From assembly GCA_907163375.1 (NCBI GenBank), contig CAJQUW010005549.1:1-64000 (forward strand): a stretch of 64,000 nt of DNA. Reading direction: 5' to 3'. The DNA is from Prostheceraeus crozeri. Lineage: Eukaryota > Platyhelminthes > Polycladida > Euryleptidae. The notes under the pieces were generated by a model. It was not told where the DNA came from and ran no database searches. It saw nothing but the letters and a program-made list of their open reading frames with translations. Below, in pieces: positions 1-10,336 of this stretch; within the stretch, counting starts at the first letter, position 1, and each line of letters begins with the position of its first letter. Both the position numbers and the translations under genes were made by a program.

Positions 1-520
1 TTTGTAAGCCAAACTGTGCCCAATATGTGACCGATTATGTGCCCGACGCATTTTCGTCACATCGGTCACATTTGGTCACATATGTGACTTCCATGTGACC
101 GATGATGAATCATCATAAATCATGCACATACGGCGAGTACTTGATGAGAATAATTCAAATTGATTTTACGAATACTTTTCGGTATGTTTTGTTCAAGAAT
201 ATCATTGGTAAGAAGATAACATCACATTGAACTTGGTTTGATTAAAAAAATGTTTTAATGAGGATAATGAATGTGTAGTTTAAAAATTGTGACACATTCT
301 TCGACACATATCGGTCACATTTGGTCACATATGTGACCGATGATGAATCACCATAGATAATAAGCGTATATATTTGTTTCAGAATGAAAATCATTCATTG
401 CTTTCAGCAAAAGGACACAGGTTATAAGTGAAGAAAAATAGTACAAGTACAAACTCGCATAAGTCATTTAGCAAAATAAACGAAAATCACTTCAGTAGCA
501 CAATAACAGCATCATGGACG

Positions 521-3217
521 TCATCCTTGTTTTCTCGATCCAGAAAATGAAGTATTATAGAGAGGAATACAATACGGAACAAATGATTTGATTCTACGAT
601 GTGTTTTACACATAGGCTGGCGAAGCAAACCAGAATAGGTGAGTCGCTGTGGAAATAGGTGATGCAGAATGTTATTCGGGTTTTCAAGCTTCTTGAATGT
701 CTTTAATGCTTGCGAAACGCGTCTTTCCCTAGTAGATGGAAACATACCACAGTCACAATTAAAGCCACATATGATGTTATGGCAACGTCGACGAATTCTC
801 TCAATTTTATTTGATTCTATATTGTTAAGCGATACAAAAACAGCGGAATTATATTCAAGTATACCAAGAATCATATTATGATAAATTTGTATCAAATCGG
901 CTTTCTGAAGTCCAGAATATTTCTTTAAACGTTTTAAGAGAAAAATACGAAGACTCGATTTTTTACATATTGAGTCAACATGCTTAATCCAAGTGAGATC
1001 TCCTGAGAAAGTTACACCAATGCAGTTTAGATGATCAACTTGCGGCATACACAATACGTTTATGATGGGAGTATTTCGCTTTTTGACAATCATTACTCTT
1101 GACTTCTGCTCATTTAATATCAGACCATGATCACGACACCAGCTTTTTATGTCGGTTGCTTCCAGTTGAATGGCATGGTTTACATCATCATTTGTAGAGA
1201 AAGGAATTGAAACTAAAACATCATCTGCGTACTTGATAAGCATCGTGTCATTAGAGAATGAGTTTAAGGAGCCCATGTAAGCAGCAAACATATGTGGTGA
1301 AATTATGCACCCCTGAGGAACGCCTGAAGTCACTTGACGGAAATTGCTATTTGCTATATGCTTCACACAAACTCGCTGATATCGGTCTTTGAAATAATCT
1401 GCTAACCATTCCAGAAATTTAGTTGGCAAATGCTTTGATGTCAGATAAGCAAACAATTTCTCATGCTGTAGGCGGTCAAATGCTCTGCTGAGATCGAATG
1501 ATATCACTGCCACTCCTGATATATCTTCACGATCCAATTTAGATGTTATGAAGTCGTGTAATTGAATATTAGCGCATAAAGTCGATGATCCGCGACGAAA
1601 ACCAAATTGGTTATCACCATACAGGGACAAGAGTCTTTCTTCGATTGACATTAGTACGTACTTTTCTAGAAGCTTGGCCAAAATTGGAAGAACAGATATA
1701 GGCCTCAGTTCGTTGACACTGGGATTGGGATTTTTGGGGACAGGGATTACGTTCGCCAATTTCCATTGAGTAGGAACAACACCTACACTGACGGAGAGAC
1801 AAAACATGTGAGATACAGGGCCTGATAGTATGCCTGCAGCCTCTCGCAGAAGTCGAGGAGAAAGAGAGTCACAGCCTGACGACTTGTTGACTTTTAAAGA
1901 GCGTAGCATTTCATATGTCTTTGTAACACTAATATCTGGTAGCCATGGGTCAGTGATGGTTGGAAAGTGGGACTCAATATCGTTCCAACTTGGTGCAGCT
2001 GAAAACACACTCGAGAAGTAGCTGTTAATAGCCTCTGCTGCTGACTGATAATTTCGAAACTGCTGCAGTAATTTATCTAGATTAGATCCAGCTTGCGAAT
2101 TATTTGGATTTTCCGACCTCACAATTTTCCAAACACTACCTTTATTATTTTTCAGATGTTTGGACCAAATACATTTGGCTTTCGTGATCTCTGACTTTAC
2201 TTTTACTTTATAATGATTGTACAGAGGGAGATCGTTGTTCCTGTAAGCTTGATATCGGCAGTTTATAAGGTGCTTCAAAAGAGGAGTTACCCATGCTTTG
2301 TCTGTACTCATCATTTCAACGTACTTGAAAGGGATTTCTTTCAGCGCATCATTAATTATCTTATAAAACAAATCAGTTTTATGTTGTAACGGTACATCCA
2401 GTTTGTAAAAATAGCTCCAATTAATTGATCTTAAAAAGTCACAGAATCTTCTCACGAATGTCTCGCGATAATCATACAATTTGACGATAGATGTACAATA
2501 TGACTTGGCATTTAGTGGCTTGACAAAAACAGTCGAATGGTCAGCATTGCCAAAATTAGGCCCAATAATAGCAGGGCAAAAATTTTCTTTCATGTGATTG
2601 TCGATAAGAACCTTGTCCAAAATACTTCCTCCTCTTGTCGCTACTTCAACAATCTGCGCTAGTCCCAAATTTTGTTCGAGCAAGTCGGTAGGCAATTGAT
2701 TAAGATCACCCGCGATCGTGAATTTACAATCTGCAACATCATCAGAAGCTAGGTCATAGTTAGTGATGATAAAGTCAATAATAAGACTGTAATCGGCAGA
2801 TCTCAAATTCGGGGGTACATAAAGAACAAGTAGAATAATTTCACGCATCCGTATCCAAACACATTCAATAGATGAAGGAGGAGCTGGCAAATATTTGATT
2901 TCTTTGAAATAAATGTCATTACGAATATAAACACAGACCCCTCCTCCATATCTACCATCTTGTCGATCATAGCGAACAGGTACAGAATAGTACGGGAGGT
3001 GAATGTTGTTGCTGTCGATGCTAGCGTTCAGCCAAGACTCACAAATTGCGATAATTGATGGCTTGCAGGAAGATGCAAAAATCGACAGTTCGTCGATTTT
3101 GGGGCGTAGGGATTGAATATTTGTCAGGAACAAACTCGGCAGCGTATAGCTTACTTCTTTATAGCGTAAAAAAGTTAATGAAATTTTTTTATTTGACTTC
3201 TCAAAACAACGGCACCC
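521..3217 (-). CDS. LINE ORF2: endonuclease and reverse transcriptase
   Basis: This is the retrotransposition polyprotein: the endonuclease nicks target DNA and the reverse transcriptase copies the element RNA at the nick. Seen in order: an EEP endonuclease (NIQSLRPKIDEL, the CESWL glutamate motif, YGGGVCVYIRND, IAGDLNQ, and an ADHS histidine motif), then reverse transcriptase (ISFDLSRAFDR, SGVPQGCIISP, and the catalytic LIKYADDVL). The frame is open from 3217 to the stop at 521, about 898 codons. It overlaps the ORF1 end by 41 bases in the -1 frame. No ATG lies upstream of the endonuclease, so translation probably relies on frameshifting or reinitiation from ORF1. No internal stop is seen. 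Confidence 0.88.
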   Translation of the reverse strand, partial: GCRCFEKSNKKISLTFLRYKEVSYTLPSLFLTNIQSLRPKIDELSIFASSCKPSIIAICESWLNASIDSNNIHLPYYSVPVRYDRQDGRYGGGVCVYIRNDIYFKEIKYLPAPPSSIECVWIRMREIILLVLYVPPNLRSADYSLIIDFIITNYDLASDDVADCKFTIAGDLNQLPTDLLEQNLGLAQIVEVATRGGSILDKVLIDNHMKENFCPAIIGPNFGNADHSTVFVKPLNAKSYCTSIVKLYDYRETFVRRFCDFLRSINWSYFYKLDVPLQHKTDLFYKIINDALKEIPFKYVEMMSTDKAWVTPLLKHLINCRYQAYRNNDLPLYNHYKVKVKSEITKAKCIWSKHLKNNKGSVWKIVRSENPNNSQAGSNLDKLLQQFRNYQSAAEAINSYFSSVFSAAPSWNDIESHFPTITDPWLPDISVTKTYEMLRSLKVNKSSGCDSLSPRLLREAAGILSGPVSHMFCLSVSVGVVPTQWKLANVIPVPKNPNPSVNELRPISVLPILAKLLEKYVLMSIEERLLSLYGDNQFGFRRGSSTLCANIQLHDFITSKLDREDISGVAVISFDLSRAFDRLQHEKLFAYLTSKHLPTKFLEWLADYFKDRYQRVCVKHIANSNFRQVTSGVPQGCIISPHMFAAYMGSLNSFSNDTMLIKYADDVLVSIPFSTNDDVNHAIQLEATDIKSWCRDHGLILNEQKSRVMIVKKRNTPIINVLCMPQVDHLNCIGVTFSGDLTWIKHVDSICKKSSLRIFLLKRLKKYSGLQKADLIQIYHNMILGILEYNSAVFVSLNNIESNKIERIRRRCHNIICGFNCDCGMFPSTRERRVSQALKTFKKLENPNNILHHLFPQRLTYSGLLRQPMCKTHRRIKSFVPYCIPLYNTSFSGSRKQG

Positions 3218-3870
3218 TTATGAATTACCCAATCATTCCCATCTTTTTTCTTCGAATTCAGTTCTTCTCTTAGTCTTTTGTTTTCATTTTGCTGTATAAG
3301 GGTTAAGTCTGGATTGATATAGATATGCCTTCTCAAGTTTGAAGCTCTTAGATTTTTCCCTTTCCTCAAGATTTCGAACTTTTTGTCTGCATCATCACAT
3401 ATCACTTTCAATAATCTCGGAGCTCCGTTTCTCGGTTTTCCTATTCTTATTACTTGAAGCAACTTGAAATCTTCAACGTCTATGGACTCGATGACACTTT
3501 CTACTTCTTGACGATCGTGTTCGCTTCGTTCGGTAATAGTTCCATCAACTTTCTCGGATATACCTGATATGATCTGATTCGGCCTACGACGAAGACGATC
3601 TTCCATCTCGTGGAACATTTTATTCGGAAATTCAGTATTAAATGTCATTAAAACATCCTGTATACTCTTTTTTTCTTGTTTATGCTTTACTGTTTTTTGT
3701 TCAATGTCATCAATTCGTTGTGAAAAGACGTCGAGACGGTCATTTATCTTGTTTAAAGCCTGTATAAGCGTCGAGTTGGAATCTTGTATAAGTTGTTTTA
3801 TATCAACTAGGCTTATTGTTGATTCTGCTAGGTTATTTGTTGAATTCGAGCGTGTACTTCGCTTATCCAT
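3175..3870 (-). CDS. LINE ORF1: coiled-coil RNA-binding protein
   Basis: A 231-residue protein that in this family binds the element RNA and forms the ribonucleoprotein. It starts at ATG 3870 (MDKRSTRSNS). Residues about 15-70 are a heptad-rich coiled coil (INDRLDVFSQRIDDIEQ). Residues about 95-215 resemble the RRM-like and C-terminal parts of L1/L2-type ORF1 proteins (RRRPNQIISGISE, then a basic stretch ending NENKRLREELN). A run of seven A bases in the register A AAA AAA lies seven bases before the stop, at the start of the ORF2 overlap. Confidence 0.75.
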   Translation of the reverse strand: MDKRSTRSNSTNNLAESTISLVDIKQLIQDSNSTLIQALNKINDRLDVFSQRIDDIEQKTVKHKQEKKSIQDVLMTFNTEFPNKMFHEMEDRLRRRPNQIISGISEKVDGTITERSEHDRQEVESVIESIDVEDFKLLQVIRIGKPRNGAPRLLKVICDDADKKFEILRKGKNLRASNLRRHIYINPDLTLIQQNENKRLREELNSKKKDGNDWVIHKGAVVLRSQIKKFH

Positions 3871-5298
3871 GACAGTTAAAGTTCACAACAGAGATCGCGA
3901 TTATCTGGGACAGTTTGGCTGTATGGCTGACGTATTGAGAACGCAATTAATTCGCACTGAGATGACGTTGATCACGTGATGAAAAATCAATATTTCACTG
4001 AAAACGCGATAGGGGTTCCCCAGGATAACGGACGGATAACAGCTGATTCAATTGCTGGACAATACCCAAGCCTGCAAACAAGCGAACATGCACTGCATCA
4101 TACGGACGAGGAAGCACTGACGTTTAGATTCCAATTTTAGAATCACTTGCTGTTGCAGGGACACTGCGGAAATCCAATAACCTCAAGAGACCAAATAGCA
4201 ACCGAAGTGATGTTTTGAATACTACTCGAGGCCAACAGCGCAAAAATATGCAAAAACTGAGATTGTCTTTAATTGATCCAACCAGGGAGAATGTAAATAA
4301 CACGATCAGAAAGACGACGACCAAAGGAACCAAACGATACCAAACACTTTCACTGAAGGTGACAGAAAACCATCCAAATCATGAAATTGTCACTGATATC
4401 AGAGAGAGAGAAGAGCGACACAACCAGTAGGTGTAATAGGTTCCTGCATAGATCATGCATTTGCGGCCAGTGCTCGATGAGAATAATTCAAATTGATTTT
4501 CCGAATACTTTGCGGTATGTTTTGTTCAAGGACATCACTGGCAAGAAGATGATATCATATTGAAAACTGTTTTAATCAGGATAATGATTGTGTGATTGAA
4601 ACATGTGACACATGTCTTCGTTTAATCTGCTTGATCTCGCCGCGAAGTTGTATTATCATCGTGTTGTAAGTGAAATATTATCTTGCTTAGACAGCGTGAA
4701 ACAAATGAGCTTCATGTCAGTGGTCCGCTTGTTTATTACATTGAGATTGGCAAACTGGGAGAAATTACATAATGACGTCCTATTCCCAAATAGAATCTTC
4801 AATCGCAATGTCCTGAGAAGTGAGTCTATACAAAATTGAATTAATGTATATATGGTTCAATCAAACAATTTTATTGGAAAAAACAGTACTGGATGCTGCC
4901 ACAGTCATCGATTGTTTCATTGGCGTATAGCTAAGGTTTATCTTACATCAGCTTATCTATTTATTTTTGAACATCAGATGGCGGTTGGCGTTGATCAACA
5001 CACAGTGATAAAGACATTCTGAATTAATTGATGGTTAATTCAAAAGTAAATGGAAAGTAGAATATGTATCTAATGATTTGCAAATATTTGTTGTTCTTTC
5101 CTTAAGTTCCTCAATTGAAAGTATGGTCTTTTCTTCCCACCAGGAAGTGGAATCATTTAACCCAAAATATATAGCTCAATTAAGCTTATAGACATTAATT
5201 TTACTCTGCAAAACCTAAACAAGCAGTGGGTTTTAATTATCACAAAATTTGAAGAAGCGATAATCATGAGCGGTCGGGCACATATTAATCATATATTA

Positions 5299-6297
5299 CA
5301 CTGTAAATCGCTGGATACGAAAATCACATACAAACATATACCAAAATCACATACAATTTGAAACTAACATCTGATAGGAGATTCTCGTATGTTTACGGAG
5401 ATCTGGTATGTTTTTCATACCACATCTCACTTACTTTCGTATGTGATAGGTATGTAGCAATACGAACTATTCTATCTGTGATTGGCTGTTTTACACTGAA
5501 ATACGAGTTGTTAGTATGTTTTATATACGAGACCCGATTCAAATTGGTCTTCATTCGTATGTGTCTAGTATGAGCAGCTTTAGGTCACATGGCAAAACAT
5601 TATATGTATTACATACTACTGTCAAATAACTTTTTACAGTAATACTAGTCGTGAATGTTTTTTGTTTGATAGAGTGATATTTAATTAGATTAGATTTATT
5701 ATGCATCTTAAAGCTCCACGAGGTTGTCGTCGTTGCTACTTGTCTAGCATCATTAACACGACGTTTCGTTAGTTCTACTTCATGACCAAGCTGACAAACA
5801 TCAATTCATATTAACGATATCTTTCATGAAATCATGTTGACTTGTATATCTCAAACATAACTATTTTTGCGTTCATGAATTATAATGTGTTTTTATTTCG
5901 GATTGATAACATGCTTAATTTCAAAACTACATAATGCATAATTGTTGATGGTTGAATACTTGTTGATTATTCATGAAATGTCTAAGAATTACGTGTATTA
6001 AAATCGAATTAATTATTGAAAATATGACGCTTGAATGTCATTATTTCACTACTTGCAAAACTGTAGTAACATTAGTGTGATCTTTATTGACAAAAGGCCC
6101 TAAATCAACATACTTCAGATATAATTAATGCTTTCTTTTAACATTGTGCTGGTATGGCTTTAGTATGTAAAGCATACCACACTTGAAATAAAATAAGGGA
6201 AGCATACAAATAGATACCAAGAGAATACAGATATATACCGAAACAAAATTTTGGTATGCATCCTTCGTATGTGATTGGTATTGAGCGATTTACAGTG
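5299..6297. mobile_element. TA-flanked MITE (Tc1/mariner-type ends)
   Basis: The 999-bp unit begins CACTGTAAATCGCT and ends AGCGATTTACAGTG, a perfect 14-bp terminal inverted repeat, with TA on both sides (5297-5298 and 6298-6299). It interrupts the larger element: sequence on either side rejoins in the relative at 37736-39089. The interior is AT-rich with repeated CATAC/GTATG motifs and no transposase. TA target duplication is typical of Tc1/mariner elements; the family assignment rests on that alone. Confidence 0.75.
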
Positions 6298-6464
6298 TAG
6301 TCACATATTACCCGTGTTGCATGTGACCGATTTGGTCACATGAAGTCACATATCTGCCGAGCTGAATGTGGCCGATTTTGGCACATTAGGTCACACAAAG
6401 GCAGTGGCAAACGTCACATGTGTTGGCACATAATCGGTCACATATTGGTCACAGTTTGGTTGAC

Positions 6465-7084
6465 AGTGAGGAGAGGCAGCAATATCTTCCTAGTCAAAGT
6501 CGACTAAATGTCTTCAAATTTTACAGAAATTTGCATTTTCATCATCCGTAAGATCCATGCAACTCAGCAAGCTTGCTATTGTTATTTGAAAAGCATTCTA
6601 GACGAAGGGAAAATGTTTCAATGTCTTCGTCAAATTGCATTAATGGACTGATGCACAGCATTCCACCAAAATCTGAGATGTTTAAAACTGCATCCATCAT
6701 CAGATATCTGAAATACAAAATTGTTCACGTTTCGAATACTGAGAGTGAAGGCTTGCTCTTCGGATTATTTCTTTTTGAGAAGAAATAACTTAGAATGATG
6801 TTCACGATTTGTGATATGAAATGGCCTTATCATCCTCTGTTAATTAACGGGTTAAGGATTTTATGCTTTCCACGTATATTCGATGTTGAAATGAAAATAT
6901 TATTTATATTGATCGGCGCTTCGTAGCTTCAAGACACGGACTGCATCATGGCTACAGGAAATCGCGGTTTGACAGAAGCTCACAAACGACTGACAGTGAC
7001 ACATTGCATAGACGGAAATGACGTGTGATAAAGACACTACAGTAAGAGACAACGATTGACAACCTAGTGTAAAAACTGATGTAC
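6465..7084. other. Unassigned DNA with a dispersed repeat
   Basis: No gene is recognised. Bases 6915-7028 match 39526-39647 in the same orientation at roughly 80 percent by eye (shared core ACTGACAGTGACACATTGCA), so this is a dispersed repeat of unknown type. The rest shows nothing I can support. Confidence 0.5.
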
Positions 7085-7379
7085 ATGTGAAGAGTAAAGA
7101 ATCGAATAAGTTAAAAGATAATTAAATTGAAGCACATAAGAAAAGTAACATGAGAGAAGGCAAGGGAAAGAAAATGAGGAAGAAGGAGGAAAAGAAGGAA
7201 ACAAATAAATATACAAATAAAAATACAAAATAATAAATAAAGAATTACAAACTGGTGGTGAGAAAATTCGCTCTTTCTGTATACATAAAGATGGACTAAG
7301 TCATTAACTCGCAACACCTTCGACCGAAAAAAATTCAAATTTTGAACGGCACTTTTAATAGCAGAAAAGTTATTAATAC
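7085..7379. repeat. Purine-rich low-complexity stretch
   Basis: Strongly A/G-biased on the plus strand with short AAAT and GAAGGA repetitions. It adjoins the 3' end of the Penelope-like remnant and may be its untranslated tail, but nothing specific is seen. Confidence 0.4.
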
Positions 7380-8185
7380 TGGCAGTGGCACGATACGAAC
7401 AATCCTACAGGTGTCTCGTGATGCTGGAGGATGCATCTTTTGTTGATCGCGGTTTTCTGGAGCTGGTAGTGAGCCATTTCGTAAGATGTTCATTTGCGCG
7501 GACTCTGAGGGACCGTTCACTCTTCCCTATGTAGGTTGATCCACAACCACAAATAGAAGTATCTTCTAGAGGTATCTTGTCCATCGGAGCATTCGAACTC
7601 AAGCTATTTACGCGAAAGGCATTACACAATTTGAAGTGGCAGTAGCACTTTTCGACAGCTTTGGCGATATTGTCACAAATCTGCGAGGAGTGCTCACCAT
7701 AAGACGGAAGTCGAACAAACAACTCTTTCTTCTTAAACGTCAATCGGTTATCAGTCTCTGCAGAATATTTGCAGATGAACCATAGCGGGAAACCATTTTT
7801 CATAAGAATATTGTCAAGGTGAGTTTCCTCCTCTAGGAGATATTGAGGGAGCATATGCGACGAATGCGATAAAAAAGAGTTTTAAGCAAGAATATTTTAT
7901 AACTTTTCGGACAAAACGATGAGAACTGTGTGTAAAGTCCAGTATATGTATTTTTGCTAAATACTTTGGTGAATAAAGAAGCACCTGATTGGATGATTTG
8001 CACACCTAAGAAAGAATCCCCGAATCCTTAGAGAATTCGATATTCCTGTGCATGGAATTGAGTGCATTGAAAAAGTTCCCACTCTTCAGCAATTGACGAA
8101 ATGATGAAAACATCGTCAACATAGCGTGCATCAAACTTTGGCTTAACACTCCAATCGAGATTTCTCATAATGGCCAACGAAGATG
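7380..8185 (-). pseudogene. Penelope-like element remnant (RT tail and GIY-YIG endonuclease)
   Basis: Reading the minus strand from 8185, one frame gives RYVDDVFII, the catalytic YxDD box and surroundings typical of Penelope-like reverse transcriptases. Further on (7854-7405) comes the connector and a GIY-YIG-type endonuclease with CGCGSTYIGKSERSLRVRANEH, the spacing seen in Penelope-like elements. Only the C-terminal half is present, and the reverse transcriptase part and endonuclease part lie in different frames, so the copy is 5'-truncated and dead. Residues between (LFVRLPSYGEHSSQICDNI) also match the family connector. Confidence 0.8.
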
Positions 8186-8670
8186 ACAGTTGCAAGCAAG
8201 ATGAGAGTCAGTTGCAGGAATTGACAGGAAAAGAGAATTAAAATAGACCTATTAAAGTTTGTTTCTAGCTCTATTAGATTCTTAGAATTGTCCTACATGC
8301 AGTAATTATCATAATTTCCATTTAATTAATTGTAAAAAATATTGTCAGATTTTATTTAATGGGTGTACTCCGGTCAATTTTTTAAGTTGGTCTGCATTAA
8401 TGCTCCAACATAAGTTAGGTTGATTTAGAGCCGTCAAATTGCAGTTCTCTCTCTACGCGTCGAACAATTCTCGGTGATGACGTCAGCTGTGATACGGTGA
8501 CAATAATGGACACCAGCCATACACAGCCCTGGCTGCAGCACTGAGGTCTCAGCCGTCTCAGTAATGTCGCGCTTGCTCTAAACATTTTTCCGTTAGCGAC
8601 TAGACATCAAGCAAAAAAAGTCAAGAGTTAAAAGCAAACACAGGAAATCTTAAAAGATGGAGCTTTTCCG
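8186..8670. other. Unassigned DNA with a CRE-like palindrome
   Basis: No gene is seen. A perfect cAMP-response-like palindrome TGACGTCA lies at 8478-8485, about 190 bp upstream of a small reading frame, in a locally GC-richer stretch. This could be a promoter, but no TATA box or transcript evidence supports it. Confidence 0.3.
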
Positions 8671-9021
8671 ATGTTGAACCCGGATTTAAAAGGGGCTGGC
8701 TGCAAAGCTTCCACCGAGAAGTCGCTTATTAGAAACTTTGCATGTCATGAAAAATTGAACATGTCCGTTTTTGTGCACGTAATCGTAGGTACTAGCATGC
8801 AAGCTGATAGTTGTGTTCCTTCATTTGTTAAAAACAATTACGCTTCGAACAGCCTTAAACATGTCAAAGAACGGTGCTCTAGCGATACCAATATGGAATC
8901 TTGTATAAATGCTCTACTAAAAAGACTTTGCGATAATGGCTCCAAATACTATCCTTGCACAAATATTTCTCCTACAAGCTCTATCAATTTTTTGCTCGCA
9001 ATGATAATGACCCCTGCCTAA
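8671..9021 (+). CDS. Hypothetical 116-residue reading frame
   Basis: It opens at ATG 8671 and closes at 9021. The protein has eight cysteines and no signal peptide, membrane segment or family motif that I recognise. A second open frame (8955-9191) overlaps its end, which could mean a decayed longer coding region. Base composition is slightly richer in G+C than its flanks. It may be a chance frame; confidence is low. Confidence 0.2.
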   Translation: MLNPDLKGAGCKASTEKSLIRNFACHEKLNMSVFVHVIVGTSMQADSCVPSFVKNNYASNSLKHVKERCSSDTNMESCINALLKRLCDNGSKYYPCTNISPTSSINFLLAMIMTPA

Positions 9022-9438
9022 AAGTTAATTACATCAGTGATAGTTGTACGCGCAAAATAAAAAAAAACTCGCAAAAAAGTACAGTATCCGTGTTAACATA
9101 TCAACAAACCTTGACAGTTTTTCCAGAAACCGAAGTGCTTGAGATTGTGACATTTGTCGCACCAATGCAAATGAAGAGCGAATATATTTAGCCTTATCAA
9201 GTAAAACAGGACACAATGCAGATCATTATTATCATCCCACACTTTAAACAGTTTCCTAATTTGCAAAACGAATAGTCTGACCTGTCATGAGCTGATACCA
9301 AAATAGCCTTGTGGAAGCAAGCTAAAAGTGCATGCAACATGGGAGTATAATAAAGAAAACAAAAAATGACATTTATTCACCATGTATTTTCAATGACTAT
9401 ATGATCAGTTGGATAGCGAAGTTTTACTTTGCTTTCTG

Positions 9439-9588
9439 CATAATTCAATCGAATGTAAAAGTGTTCTTCCATTGACAAAGAGTCTGGACTCAAAACGTCT
9501 GGCAATATTTTATGTTCTTTATTCATTTTACTTGGCATTAAACGTATCGGGAGAGTTTTGAATCAGTTTTACATTCGATTGAATTATG
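9439..9588. repeat. 150-bp inverted-repeat unit
   Basis: CATAATTCAATCGAATGT at the left recurs as its exact reverse complement at the right; the paired arms are 22 bp with no mismatch and the interval is 106 bp. This could be a minimal foldback element. No flanking duplication is obvious. Confidence 0.55.
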
Positions 9589-10321
9589 GTCCTCCCGCCC
9601 TCTGCCATATCGTATTTCTGCATTATCACATTCTTAGATTTAAAGATTGGAAACTACAGATAGCCTAATATAAATTGAGAAAGTTACAAGCTATTTGAAG
9701 ATGGAGGGCCATGCGTCAGGGCAAAGTCGACTAAAATATTGAATTTACTCGAAATTGATCATTTTTTTGCGTAACAGCTTTATAGGGATGTGCAATATCT
9801 GACTAGATTTTTTTGCCCGACCGCAGCGTCCGACAATGTAAGACAAATGATTGCTTTATCAGTCCGAACGGTATAGACAAAAAATTACTTGAAATTGTTT
9901 TGAGGATTGCAGCACAATGAATCATTACGAGACAAGTGAAAAGCCTTACTTATCACTTCTACAAAATCACAAACCAAATTTATCAAAAATAAGAGCACCC
10001 GCATTCTGTCCTACAGCCCTTGACAGGCAGTATGCATAGGCCTAGTTGATGAGGGATCCCTTTCTACCATCTGATCAAAATTCTGCTTCACGACCAAACT
10101 AAAATGAACTCACTGTATGATGTACATCATCGAATTATACCCTCTACATGTCAACACCTATACGTATAAGAAGGATTATAAACTAGTACAAAATTCGCCT
10201 TCATTCGTCTTGTCAATGTTTTCATTCATAAATGAAATGAATGTTTTCCCATTGGCCTTTTCTGAAATCGTCTTTTCATTCACTGCACCCGACGCCTGCA
10301 GATAGTGGTGTTTATCAGAGC

Positions 10322-10336
10322 TGACGTCATCACGTG
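10322..10336. promoter_or_regulatory. CRE-like site beside an E-box
   Basis: TGACGTCA (10322-10329) is followed one base later by CACGTG (10331-10336). Both are perfect palindromic binding sites for bZIP and bHLH factors in general. No gene start is visible nearby, so function is unproven. Confidence 0.25.

Larger units (their letters stand above)
357..4446 (-). mobile_element. CR1/L2-like non-LTR retrotransposon (LINE), apparently full length
   Basis: On the minus strand are a 5' leader (about 3871-4446), ORF1, an overlapping ORF2 and a short 3' region ending near 357. CATAGAT flanks both sides (about 350-356 and 4447-4453), a probable 7-bp target-site duplication, and the interrupted host element resumes at once on each side. 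ORF2 has an apurinic-like endonuclease followed by reverse transcriptase, the CR1/L2 order. Both frames are open throughout, so the copy looks young. The 3' tail is not poly(A), which fits CR1-type elements. Confidence 0.85.
4..6464 (+). mobile_element. Large inverted-repeat DNA element, family unknown
   Basis: The left end reads GTAAGCCAAACTGTG and the right end reads CAGTTTGGTTGAC, so the ends are inverted repeats. Both ends carry many ATGTGACC/GGTCACAT boxes pointing both ways. A shorter relative at 37736-39089 is colinear in inverted orientation, which shows that 357-4446 (a LINE) and 5299-6297 (a TA-type MITE) are later insertions. No transposase is visible, so it is probably non-autonomous. 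A 75-residue reading frame at 4612-4839 recurs in the relative with about six amino-acid changes; it may be passenger sequence. No clear target-site duplication can be read because the left end is at the window edge. Confidence 0.7.

Noticed and set aside
4612-4839. 75-residue frame conserved between two copies of the large inverted-repeat element
   Set aside because: Both copies are only slightly diverged overall, so conservation may just reflect recent common origin; no domain recognised, so not listed as a gene.
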